Part shown: piece by piece, positions 47,021-59,980 of the stretch
Layout: each line of letters opens with the position of its first letter
Position numbering within the stretch: the first letter of the stretch is position 1
NCBI RefSeq assembly: GCF_000006565.2
Contig: NC_031470.1
Span: forward strand, 1,552,954-1,616,953
DNA length: 64,000 bases
Direction of reading: 5' to 3'
Source: Toxoplasma gondii ME49
Lineage: Eukaryota > Apicomplexa > Conoidasida > Eucoccidiorida > Sarcocystidae
Translations under genes and position numbers: made by a program
The notes under the pieces: generated by a model
What the model was told of the DNA's origin: nothing
Database searches by the model: none
What the model saw: only the letters and a program-made list of their open reading frames with translations

Positions 47021-50000
47021 ATGAGGTACAATCTCCGCTCAACGACAACAAAACGCGCACCGGAGCAGGTATTGTCTACGCCTACGAGCACAGTGCGTGT
47101 ATGTGAGAGTGTGGCCGACGGTGCTGTACCGCAAAGGCGTGGCATTCGACGAGATTCTCTTCTTCCCGGCAAACCAGTTTTACCAGAGTCTCCGAGCAGG
47201 CAGCTACGCGACTACGCTCTTCAGAGCGCGTACACACCACTGCCAGAACGTCAGCCCGGTTTTCCAAATGCCTCCGCGCTCGTGGATTCCTCAGGCAAAG
47301 TACGAGTTCACCCAGAACGGCCAGGGACCGAACGGTCGTGTTTAACCAGTGAACCGCATATCGAGGGGCCCAGAGACCAGTTAGCGACGCTCCAAGGAAG
47401 CAACCCGGATATCCTCAGCCCTTTGGAGGTGCATGTTCAAGAAATGAACAGCGCCAACAACGAAAATGTTGTAATGCCACCCAAGCTAATTCCCCACGTA
47501 GGCGGAGTCTCGCGGACGCAAGAAAGGGGAGGTGAAACGAGGTCGCAGTCTGCCAGTCACAGTTTGCAATTGACAAAAGCGGTAAAAGCAAATGGCAGGC
47601 CTGCAACAGAAGTTATAGCTGAGAACGCACGTAAAATGCCTCCTACGGAGTCTATCGCTGGCAGTAGTGGGCTTTGTTTTCGGGGCTCCCGTAGGCTTCG
47701 GCCTCGACTTCTTCTGCCTTCACCTGCGTCCACCCCTTCACTGACTCAGTCCCGAAAAAAGCGTAGGATCCTTTTCCACTCGGAGCTTTCCGGTTTGGAT
47801 GGCGAACTCTCTGGCACCGCGCTTTCAAACCCGAGCGTCTCTTTCGTCTGTTCCTCGTCGACACGAACAACTTCCACAACGTCGCCCACCTCCTCAGGAC
47901 CTCGTTCCTATCCGTCCTCTTATGTGGTCAACTCCGGGTCTTCCACACCTCGCGTAGCAGGCCCTATTCAGCGGTCTCAGATTCCCGCCAGTGTTGAGTG
48001 TCATGGCTTTCAAGAAGACGCAAACAGGACTACTGATAAGCGCGGTGACTCTCACCGTTCTTCGAAACCTGTGACGACTACGCGCTGCTCCAACGATCCT
48101 CAAGGAGAACCCCAAGAGAAAACTGATACGGCCGCAGTTTCCCCATCGGAACCCAACGGATCTATCAGCGGCCTTCCGCTTCATCTGCAGCCAAGTCGTT
48201 GTTCTAGTGGCGAACCTTGCCATCATGTTCAGGCAGATCAGGTAGCGACTAGAGTGGGTTGTTCAGTGTCCCAACAAGCAACATCGCTTAGGGACACCAG
48301 GGCCACCTGTTTTACTCCATGTTTATCTACGAGAATTTCTGGTTCATCTGAAGAAACCACTTGTCAAGAACTAATTTCTAGTGGCGTCTTAATACCGACG
48401 GTGCAGCAGCCGCGCATGCAGGAAGCTGGAGATGTGGGACCGACACGAAGTTCTACCGTGCAGCTAATGGAGTACCTTCCATCCTTGTCAGGAGTGTCTG
48501 ACACGAGTGTGGATAACCGGAGGACACTCACAGTGGCTGAACTAAATTGTGCTCCAAGGAACCATCATGTCGGTCGATGCCAGGGCCGGCCACCTTTGCA
48601 AGAGCTCACGAGCAGTTCGCATCCTACCGCGTTTATAGATGTCGAATCACCGCGGAACGAATGCAACCTCAGGGAGTCTCTCACTTCCTCAGGGACCGCT
48701 CCAGAGAGTCCAGTGGTTGTCGCAAGCGGAAACTCAACGGATGAGAGTTCGACTCAACAGGGCCCTTCTGTACGAGTGGCGGCATGTTCCTGTCTGACTC
48801 TCGGACCAAACAGATCACCAAACTCAGCAGGCTGTTCCACCGAAGGAAATCATTCCGTCACCACAGTTTCTGCACGTCGCGCTGCACCATCCGTTAATGC
48901 TGCAGGTATGCACTGTTCTTCACTTATTACCGAGAAGAATGATCCAGAGGGGCAAATCCTGGAAGCTGAACCGCAAGCAGCCATTCGCCCGAGTGAAGGT
49001 CTGTGGGAGCCATCAGGGCAGGGCTCCGCCAGCGCACCTACTACCAGCAGTTGTGTGGTTCGCAAACAATGGTTGGCACCAATTGTTCCGCCGTGGCAGG
49101 GAGAGCGAAGACGGCAGAAACGAGAAACAAATTCGTGCTTTCCTCAGTCTGTAATCTCATGCCGGCCACCGCAATTAACTTCCGCTTTCTCCGATATCTC
49201 GAATTGTTCTTCAACTCCATATTCCTGCTCGTCGTCCTTGTTGTTGAGGCAGTTGCCCCCCGCAATTCTGTGTGCTGTTCTACGGTTTCTGCCGTATGCA
49301 TCCGTTCTGGCATTTGGGACGACCTGCCGTTACGCCCATGACTTGGTCCAGCTGCCTGCAGCGTGGAATCTGCTTGAAGACACGGCAGTACTCAAACTTC
49401 TCCACCGTCAGCAGGCTTCACTCGCATCGGGTAGGAGCGCCCCTGGTAAAGTTCGCCCGCGGCTGAGGGATTTCAAAACTTTTATCTCCCGGTTCACCGG
49501 AGTGACAAAACTCGCTGTTGACCTCACATTCAATTCTACGCCTACCAACGTTTACGCCTTTCCGTGGCATTTGGCGTCTCACACAAGCGGGACCGCATCA
49601 GTTTTACCATCAACTCTCATTCGTCTCCTGCCGACTCGTGTTACCTCTGATGACACAGGCAACGGAAGGGCGGGCAGGGAAGAAACACAAGCAACCACAG
49701 GAGTTCTCATCCGTTCAACAGATTCATCTACGGCCACCAATTTAGCTGCCGCCCCTGTGACGTCAGGCACCCGTCTGCGTAGTGACGGAGACGCTGTACT
49801 TGTGCTTCAGGGGTTCGTCGGTGAGAGTGGTGTCGATGGAAGAGTACTGCCGTCTCTCGGTGACGGTCACCGAGCAGGTCCACAGCTAGACACAGCTCAC
49901 CCGTCTCACTCGAACCAGATTCCACGGTTTACTGGAGTGGCTCCTCTTCCAAGAGAGAGTGTCTGTGGCTCAGTTGACAGCGCATCAAGGACACGTTCTA

Positions 50001-53000
50001 CATCAGTGAGTGACCAGGATCGGCAATGCCAGCCTGAAGGATTCGAAACTTGCAGAGTACCGGCGGTGCTGTCGACTGCTTCTCTGTCGAGTCGTCCCCA
50101 GGAATCGGACGCCGGCCGCGGTGAGCAACGCTTTCCAGAGTTGATTGCTCACAGTTCCGAGCCGCAGCAGCTCGTCTCTCAAATCCATGCCCCTACAACA
50201 GTTGCTGATCCAAGACAGCGCAGGATACTCGGTTCCACTTGCCATGTTTTGAGAGATAGGGAAGCAACCGTTACCAGAGGAGCTGCGCTGTTTGCTTGGG
50301 GATCTACTCACCGAAGGAGAACCCCCATCACCTCCACCTCCCCTTTCAGGCCAGCTATCTCTGTCCCTCTGGGAGAGCACTTCCAATTCACAACATCGGG
50401 CGCTGTTGTCAGTAACAGTCAGGAGACCGTTGAGCCTCAAAGAGCGATAGACCCAACCCAAGACCAGACGCAGAGAATGCGGCAGGGTGCAGCGTACGAG
50501 TCACCTGGATTGACACATGAACTTTCGCAAATTGGAGGTCAGGCAGGAAGGGCCGGGAATCATCGTAACGAAGGGGTACTTGACAACCACGAGTCCCGCG
50601 TCGAAAGTGTCGACAGACTACCTGCGGACTCAGGCCCCAGACGACATGACCGAAGCCAATGTGAGGACTTCCCCAGAGAACGAACACTGCATGAAAGAAC
50701 TGCGGATTCTTCTGGAGAGTCTACGCAATCATCTCGGTTGCAGCACGCTTCGAGGGTTCCTATTATTATCCTCCTTCCTTCACCATCTCGTCAAGGGGCG
50801 TCATCTGCTACCCAGGAGAGCGAGCGGCGGAACGGAGATTCCCGCGATGAAGCGGACGAACTGCGGTCAGCTCTTAACCCTGCGAGGGTGGATGCAATGC
50901 CAAACGCAGGTCTGATTGGTCAAGGACAGGAAGGGCGAACACGGGCAGAGTGTCATATGGAGCGACTCCAGCATCGATGGCATCACCATCGTGTGCGCAT
51001 GGAGCGTCAACAGCTGATGCTGCTACATCAACTTCTGGTTCACCTGCGGGGCCAGCAGTCAGAGAGATCACGGGAGCAGGCCAGAAACCCTTCACGAAGG
51101 CAGCGGAATGAGTCAGAGCATCCCCGAGACCAGCGGCCTGACGATGTTGGTGCAGTACACGAGGGCATGCGTTCACCGACACACCCATGCATTACGCATG
51201 AGAGGACATATCCATCATCCGTCAACGAGTCGAGTCGTTCCGAGCCTGTCAGATTCCACAGTGAAACCAGAGACCAGAACGTTTTTCCAATCGAACATAT
51301 TCCTGGTGCGCGGAACCGAATCAACGAAACAAGGGAGTCTGGAACGCCGTTTGCAAGCGGATACCTCTACGAGGAACCTGAACCGCAACACCGCAGAGTT
51401 TCTGAGCTAATGAGGACGGACGGGTGCACGCAGCCGCTCTCGCGGGTCCAGGCGCTCGAGGAGGTGGACACCGGAGTTCACCTCACTCATGCTAGGAGAT
51501 CTCCTCGGCACAGCAGAACGGAAGGGAGTCCTCGTATCTCTACTGGACAAATACCCAATGACAGTTTCCTAGATTCTGTTCCTCTTTACTCCACGGCAGA
51601 CCCGTACCAAAGACGCGCTGAGGAGGCAGCAGCGCAGAACCGCACGCCTATTTCGCAGATGGAAGTGCGAGGTCGCGTAGCGTCTAGGACAATGGCACCA
51701 GCTGCCGCGGAGCGGTCGGACAATCTCCAGAGGTTGGAAGAAACAGCGTCTCAGGAGCTGGGTCGGATCCAGAGACGAGACCAATCCCGACACGCAGGAA
51801 ACGTGGAACATGAGGTTTTCCTTGTGCCTTTCCTCTTCGCTTCGGCAACTCAGCTGCCCCTTGCCTTCGCCCCTCAGGGCGACCAGCTTTCCGTGATGAG
51901 CCCCGGATCCGGTGGTATTGGGCGAAACCCTTCAAGGCGCCAACATCGACAGCAGGCAGCTCACCTGCGTTGTCGCACACGACGAGGGAGCCACTGGCGC
52001 TCGGTGTTTAGTTCTGCGAGAGAAAGACGAGCTCAAGGGTGGAGACCCGTGAACGGTCGCGGGCCAGTGAGCCCCGCATGCCTACGAGCCCTGTTTGGGG
52101 GCCTTCGTCATCTTGTCCAGCTGACCTTGAAACTTGAGGCAAAAGAGGCGAAGCAGCTACACCAACTGACCCAGCAACTTGATCTCGTCCAGGGTCTTCT
52201 TCAACAGAATGCCAAGACACTCCGAGTCTTCAAGCTCTCAGTTGAACTTCCGCACGAGAAGGAGGTAAGAATGATATACTACAACAGAATTGGGTACACT
52301 GAGGTGTCGGGGCCACTGTTTTTGCCAGGGCATGAAGCGGGACCGTCGAGGAGAGCCTGCATGGACAGTGTCGATTCCCATATCTGAAAGCCTTAAAATC
52401 CGTGCATGAGACTTGTCACCGTCAGTCACGTTTACTTCTTCACTCAATAAAGTGACAGCGAAACATGTCCCCCACAGGCAAAGATTGACTTTGTAAGCGT
52501 GTGTTCCCGTTCCCAGCTGTTCCGTGAACGCTTACGAGCTCTCCCGGACGTGCTGCTGCTTTTCAGCTTACTGGCGAGGGACGTTTCGTGAACACACAGC
52601 ATCGCCCTCGGCATCGCGGTCGTCTCGCGAGCAATAAGGCTTTGCTGCAGCCCCTGAGCCTTCCGCGGCAGTTACCGGTTCTTCAGGTCTTCCATACAAA
52701 CTTCCCAGTGCACGTTCCTTCGGGATTCTCCGCGGGCGCCTCCTTCACTCATCTTTGCATCCGGTGTCTGCATCGCTTCGTGGCACCTTATTTCACGGCA
52801 GCCGAAGGGCGACATACTTATTGCCCAAGTGTCTCCAGCAACCCAGAGGATCGGGAGGCCGCCATGGAGTCGAGCCCCACCTCGTCGGCGGCTTGCCGAT
52901 GCAGCCGAGTGAGGCGCTCTTTCCGTCGATGCGGGAGATGTTGTGGAGAACGAGGACGAAGAAGCTTGGACGGGCAGCTGGCTTGTCGGAGCGGGGCTCG

Positions 53001-56000
53001 ACAAGACCCGCGCATGGAGGCCTCTAGGAAGGAACGTTACACCCGAGGAGCTGTCAGCGAAACGGGATATTCACAGCTGCCGCAGTCGCGGAAGAGACTG
53101 CGTGAGGAGACACATGCAGACGCGACGGAGGAGCCACAAACAGATAAGCTGGCAGGACCGGCTCCAGAAGAACATGGCGACAATGGTGACGCGGAAAGTC
53201 CAGAAGCCGGGTTAGACTGGGGCCTTTCACCGTCCCACACTCTTTCGCCTCAGTCGGATACCGGATCGATGTCGTTGCAGAACTCACCAGCTAGCAACGC
53301 CAGAGCGGATATATCCGAGCACATACGAAACCTCTTTCCTTCGGCGCAGGAGCCTGGTGAGATGGATCCGCCGCCGGTGATAAGGGGGGAAGGCAGCGAG
53401 CACGGAGGATGGGGGTTCGTGCCATCTGTTCATGTTGGTCACCCGACACAATCAACTGAAGCCAGTATGGTAAACGCGCGGATCCAGACCCTTCCTTTTC
53501 CTTCCATATGTTCGTCGAAAGCTGAGATGTCAGAAAAGAGAGTTTCTCTTCCCGTCGCGGCCGATACTCAGGAAGATGCCGCGAAATCGAAAGACGACCA
53601 CATCTGTGAAGCTGGACTCCCAGAGACGAATAATCTGTGGGAGGAGAAAGAGAAATCGCAGGAAGCCGACCGTGTTTCAGGAAGGAGGGGATGCCGTAGG
53701 GTTTGTCGACAGGCGCTTCCTTTCCCAGCCTCAGCCTTCAAGCCCTGTCGAGCTTCGGCATACTCTTCTGGCAAATTAGACAGCGCCAAACCACTTTTTC
53801 AGCTCCAGCGACTCTTGCATGCAGGACGTGAGACGCTCCAACAAGTCGATCTCCAAGGGGACCCGCCACGCACTTTCTGCTGTCTCCATCCTCAGCTCAA
53901 GTTCAACAAGTAAGAGGCAACTGAATGAGAACACAGAGCAGAGACTGTTTTACGCTGGGAACTAAACCGGAAAGTGTCGCGGCACAGATCATTAAACAGT
54001 TCGTCTCAGAATCCACGTTCATGCTCGCACGGATACAGGGGAGCACCAAACGCTTCGTTTCCACACATATCCTGAATGATCATCTGCAGGGTGACAGTAA
54101 TGTCACGACCACTGTATTTTCACGTTCGCCCTTCGTTCCCGTATGCCTTTCCATAACGTGGCGAAACACGGCAACGTCTCAGGGGAATGCGCCAGGAATT
54201 GACTGCACAAAAGTGCGAATAACGAACGTGTACACACACAGTCGAAGAAACCAACATACTACTAGTTGTGGTCATTCAGGACACAATACGCTGCTGCGCT
54301 AAAGAGGCAGCCCCCGTGACAACGTCCTTACGAGTATTGCCAACGAGGTGAAGCACTGAGTCGTTCGTTTTTGGAGTCGATCCTCCTCTTTCACCTGCGA
54401 CAGGCGGCTGCAGAGACATAAGGCACCTCTACCCCTGGAGCGGTGGTGTCAACAGGGTGTTTATCTCCGGTGTGACCTGTGTGACTGGCTGCTCTAATTG
54501 CATGTCGCCTGGAAGCTAGTTCGAAGCCGCAATGGTTCTTACGGTCAAGGAAGCAACAGTTGACGAATAAATTCGGTCCACGGCCTCGAAGGTGGAGGCA
54601 TGGCAATGAGGTTTAACATGCGGAAGTGGTGCGTCGCGAACTCTCTGTCAGGCAGAGTGCCGGGGAAGAATCCAAACACACGTTGCTGCATAAACAGCGT
54701 ATTTCTATGTACCTTTGTCGGTTCGTTGCTTCCTTTGTTCAGCCTCCGCCGACTTTCCCTTGGCTGGACTTGCACGGCGGAGCTTCTTCTTCTGTACTCT
54801 CTTCTGCTGCAAGGTCACCTTCCTCAGCTTCGCAAGCTTCAGTTCAGTGGCCCGTCGGGTGGTTCTGGGCTTTCAATGATGCATTTGCAGCTGTACGCGC
54901 TTCTAAACAGCCCACCCCCTGTATGTCCTCACCATCCTCCTCTTCCGCGTCCACGTTCGGGAGCGCTCCGCACCTCCGAATCGTGGCGGAACTTCTCCCC
55001 TGATGCCAGCAACGGCTTAGCGGCACCCGAAAACTGCACCAGATCGACAGAGGGAGATGTCTGTTTTGGCCGTCCCATAGGGAACGCAACTGAAGACCAA
55101 TTATCTGAAGTGGGCAGCACTGATAACGGACTATCGGAGCCAAACGAGGTCTGTCACGCAGGAAACGGTCTGTGTACGGAAGCACGGCAACAGGGGGAAA
55201 GTGAAGGTAGAGGTGAAAGTCACGAGCTCGAGATGGAAGTCTCATCATCGCGGTCCCGAGAACCAAGCGATTACCGGTCAACAGGAAATGGCGGCCGGGA
55301 TTATCTGCTTCCAGTCAGGCGTTCCGAGCAAGAGAGCGAAGACGTATGCGTCCGATGTGCAAGAATGCGGGACGGGACCGCCCACGGTGTGTATTTCAAA
55401 TATGCCGCTCTCGACATTGACTTCGACGCGCTTCTCAAATTTCGCCTCGCACTCAAGCTTCACGGACTCTTCGCCTTCTACAGAGACGAGAGGAATAAAC
55501 TGAACCTTCTTCATGTGGAAGGTTAGAACCTTGAGAAGAGGGGAAAAACGACTCCTGTTTACTGGGCCATATGGGTTTTTGCGTAAATTTGCACTCGTCA
55601 TCTTGTCTGCAGCGATAGCCTGATGCTGTAACCCTTTTTACAGTATGATTGCTTCAAGAATTTGTGCCACGTGCAGTTGATCCTTTTCGGGAAAAAGGAA
55701 ACACCGGTGTGAGTTCCAGTGTTTAAACTCAAGAGGCTACTCCACCCAACACGAAAGGCGGTTGGCCTCCTTTTCCTCTACCGTGAATCTTGTTGTTTCT
55801 CAGAATTCGAGACTAAAGCAGGATTGAACTAGCTTCATCGCCTGCGCCGTCTAACAGTATCCTAACGGAACTCGCCAGACGCCAGTATATGGGTTTCCTG
55901 AGGCATCCGGTCTACGTCGCTACTGCTTCCTTATATATCTGTGGAAGTGATGGGGCACGCATAGACGTAAAGATCCGTGGGTGTAATGGTATTGTACATA

Positions 56001-58398
56001 CGCACGTGACTAAACAGAGGGACACACAAATTCAAAATTCACAGATCTGTGCATTCATGCAGCAGTGCATAATCTTTCACATTCAGACAGGGAATGCGGG
56101 GCACTTGGAAGCCGTTCCGTGGTATTTGTTGCCGCACAAAAATGAATGGATTTCAACCATAATGGAGTTGTTTGCAAAACCATGTGCTGTTTTTTTCAGG
56201 ATTAACTGACGTCTGTAACAGGGATGCAACCGAGGAAGAGAAAAGCACGGAGAGTCGGCTCGAGAGAAAAAGTGAGACAGGCGTTAATGGCCATTGCTCC
56301 TCGCTTCTGGATAGTAGACAAGATGTTCCCCTTTTGCCTCGCCTGTAACTGGCACTCTTACGCGCAGTGTGTTCCAGTCAGCAGTTGCTTTTTTTGACTT
56401 AGATGAACAACAAGAGCTACACGCGGGCTCCAAAGGTGACGTTCAGCGGAAAGCTAGTCCCATGTTGAGCTATTGGGGCAACTCGTGTATTCAAGAGAAC
56501 GGTTCAATTGCCCCTTGACGTCTGTTGGAATGACGTTGACTTTGAAATCTGATTTTCCTTCAGATAGCATGTTTCCAGAAATTCACGCTGTAGCATGTCT
56601 AAGAGCGCGACTGTGTTGGCACCCGCCCACGACACCTTTACTTTCTGTGTCTTTTCAAATTCTTCGAGTTTGTCTCCTCATGCTCTCCAATTTGTAATGG
56701 TTCCCTGTTGTCTGCACGGATCTTGTTTCAGATGAGTGGCGCCGACGATTTGCCTACCACTACATTCGGACTCCGCCGTTTTCCGTCCAAAATGCATCCG
56801 GTCTTTCCTCACGAACCAACGGAATGAGCGCGTCCATCCCCTCTCCGTCAATTTCCCTATGGACACCCGCTCCTTTTCCTTCTCGTCAGCGGTGCCCAAC
56901 TGAGCAGGCGGTTTTGCGGCGGTTGTCAGGAGATGAAGCTTCTTGTGGGGCATCTCCTAGTTCTTCAGTCGGAGTACCATCCGAGGACCAACCCAGTCTG
57001 CAACAGCAACCAGCCTCTCTCTCAAGTGGCTCAGTGAACGCAAGCACTTGCAGTCGAGAACCATATACTACTGCTCGGTCTTCTCGATCTCCACCTGACA
57101 ACAGCGGCGGCGCTGAAGGACAGGTCGGGGGACAGCCATGGCAAGAGGCAGCGAGCGACGACGTCACCCGTGGCGAAATGGAGACCCGTCGACACGGGAA
57201 CTCGACCGGGCATCGCCTCACAGAAGAAAAACGACTCTTGGCTGTCTCTCCACATATCAGTCCCACGCAAATCCAGTTTTCACCGAGACAAGAACGTTGC
57301 GACTCGCCGCCGTCGCTTGAGACGCACACCTCCCATGAAGGCGCATGTGCTTCGCCGCTCTCCCTTCTTGAATGTGTCTCTCCCTCCGTTGCCTGCAGCC
57401 ACGAAGCAGTAGGCCACTGCCCAGCCAACGAGCTAAGCCTGTCAGCACGGCGGGGCAATCAACCTCCAGGGCATGTACTGAGTGGTTCATGTTTGAGAGT
57501 GCCTCAGGTCACACCATTCCCCACTACTATATTTCCTCCGCCGCAACATCGTGCTGGCCCCATGTTGAGACACACACAACTCCAACAAGTCACCGCAGCT
57601 GACGCGCATGCAGGCTCTCTCCTGTGTCATCGGACAACGGCGATGTCGCCAGCAGGAACCTCAGCACATTCTGCGGAGTCAACGGAGAATGACGGTATCA
57701 TGCCGACAAATGGAGAAGGCACATTGGGGGACACCCATTCGCTGCCTCGCAGGTCTGCTCCGCAGTCAGAACGCTGCCATATCCTAGGATCAAGACACGA
57801 CGACGAACTGTCCCTGACTCGTTTTGACTCACTTGTGGGAGTTGCGAAAGGGGGGCGTGTGTCTGTAAGGCACACAGAGGCGACATCGGTTCATCCTTTG
57901 GTCTTGCCAACCCCCGCTCGACGAGCAAATTCACCCGACACTCTCGGTGCATCGAATGAGATGACAATTCATGAACCATCGATAGCGCACCAATCGAATG
58001 GACCCGAATCAGACGTGAGGATAACTTCGCCTTCATGCTCTTTGCCAAGCGCGGGCCAAGACCTGGCGGGAGACTCCCCCACACCAGAAGGTTCTACTGG
58101 AGATGAGCAGCCTTCTGAACCCAACTGCCTGTTTCCCACCGTTGGGCCATCGATGACCGGTCGAGATCTATTCTTGCTGGAAATGTGGCTTGCACCTGAG
58201 TTGTGTCGAGACCTACAGCCACCCTCCACGCTCAGTCAACTGCGAAGGCAGTTGCTGAACTTGTGGGAAGAGCAATTGACGCCGGAGCAACGGGAGGTGT
58301 ACAATGAAGTGATTGTACGGAGGTATACCGAAGAAAGGCAAGGTGTAGAGGAGTGGAAATTTGAGAACTCCCCTCCTTGGTGGAAGGCTGGATATTAA
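47021..58398 (+). CDS. Giant F-box / leucine-rich-repeat protein (about 3,015 residues)
   Basis: F-box proteins recruit substrates to SCF ubiquitin ligases; LRRs usually bind the substrate. Five exons join in phase: 47021-52264, a 15-nt microexon 52478-52492, 52567-53909, 54743-55521 and 56732-58398. The F-box-like segment is at about residues 740-785 (LPPAILCAVLRFLPYASVLA then FGTTCRYAHDLVQLPAAWNL). LRR-like helices and strands follow far apart: FTGVTKLAVDLTF just after it, GLRHLVQLTLKLEAKEAKQL near residue 1700, and NLRRLSLGW...QLRKLQFSG near 2200. They are separated by long Ser/Arg/Glu-rich disordered tracts. The C-terminus (RRQLLNLWEEQLTPEQREVY then NEVIVRRYTEERQGVEEW) looks like two helices of an HMG-box-type fold. 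The ATG at 47021 has an ACAAAATGAG context. The microexon region has a rival model in which 52478-52586 is read through. Confidence 0.75.
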
Positions 58399-59980
58399 AT
58401 TGCCGCGTCTATTTACGACTGGGGGCAGTGTCATGCAGATGGCTGAGCAGAGGATGGACCGGCAGAGTGTGAGCGCGGATCTTGCAGCTCAGTCTCACGA
58501 TATGAACAGAAACATTTGACGGGATTGTTTGCAGCAAACACATTGCTGGCGAATACAGGTTTTGGGAGAATAGGAAAGCGGCAGAGTTCCAACGAACGAG
58601 AGAGTCATCCTGTTTAAGACTAGTGGGATACTCTTTTCGGGCATTACACTCGTGCCACCGTTCATGTTTGTGGCCACTGGAAGATGCCGCCACGAAGCTC
58701 CTAGACTCGGTCGCGAGTTCGCCACATCGATGTGAGAATTCGCGATTCGAAGATGTTCGGAGTCGTTTCTTGCATGGACCAAAGAACAAGCCTACTTGAA
58801 TGTCTCCTGATTCCCTTGGGGATCAGCGTACATGATTTGGATATCAGTTCAGAAATAACAACATACGGTGACACGAGGAAAATTCCGGAGGCCAGGTGGG
58901 GATCGACGTTTTTCCACCCCTTGGATTAAAATGCGGCATCGAACTCAGTTGATCCTTTGGTGATGGCTCAGCGTGCATGTTCTACCAGGTGGAACACATT
59001 GCCATTCGGAGTTGCACTCTGAGGATGTTATGATCCTCCAAGGGATTAATAACTCATCTCGAAACAACATTTTGTCACGAGCTTAGTGGCACTCCACGGA
59101 AATAGGCCGCCTCCGTAAGGTTCCCGGCAATGCTGCCAGACGCCCGCAAAAAGACCACACGCAGGAACGTGATGCAACATAGCAGTACTCCGTGCTAACA
59201 TATCCTGAATGCATACGCCTTGGTAAAACGTTTAGTCATAGGCGGCTCAACGAGCCTCCATTATCGTCGGATACCATTTAATTTACGGTATTGAGCGCTG
59301 CGAAACAAGTTAAGGGCTCATGGGGCCAGATTAAATCGTGGAAAATCACACCACACTTGTGGCATCACTTGCGAATCACATGCACCTCGATTTGCCAGTA
59401 ACACGGCAATTCCTTTGAAAACACAGACACTCTCTTTCACCCGACAATGCCCCACAACCACTGGGCAGCAATTGGTGAATTACACGCCCAGGAATTCCCG
59501 ACAAGAATCTTTACTTGACGAAGATGGATGGTCGGTGCCATCCTGCCATCGTCACCGAGAAAAAAACACATTATGAGTAAATAGAGTTTACTCGAGGAAA
59601 ATTCCGCTTGTGTGTTTTACAGCTTTAGCTTGCTCGCAAGACTGCACAATAAAGGGCAGCTCAAAAACGGATGTTTTTCGGACTTGGGGCCATACAATAT
59701 GCGCGGGAAACGATTCATTATATAACCTCCGCAGCAATATGACCTGAATGACCACGACTTGGTAAAACACTGCTTTTGTGTAGCTGAACGAGTGCCCCCT
59801 GCAGTGGGATGGCCGTCCCTGATAATATATGGAGAGTTGTGGAAAACAAATGAAGACGTGTGTTGAACTGTAGTCCCTAGTGCAGTCCGTAACGCCAGAT
59901 CTGTGGCAGCTGAAAAAAAACGATACCATCATGCTTTCCAGTAACGTCGGGATCCATGTGAAGCACAGTGCCCTGGTCAA
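58399..59980. other. Convergent 3' intergenic region
   Basis: This lies between the stop of the F-box/LRR gene and the stop of the lipase gene on the other strand. It is AT-richer, with only short random open frames. It probably holds two 3' UTRs. Confidence 0.5.
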
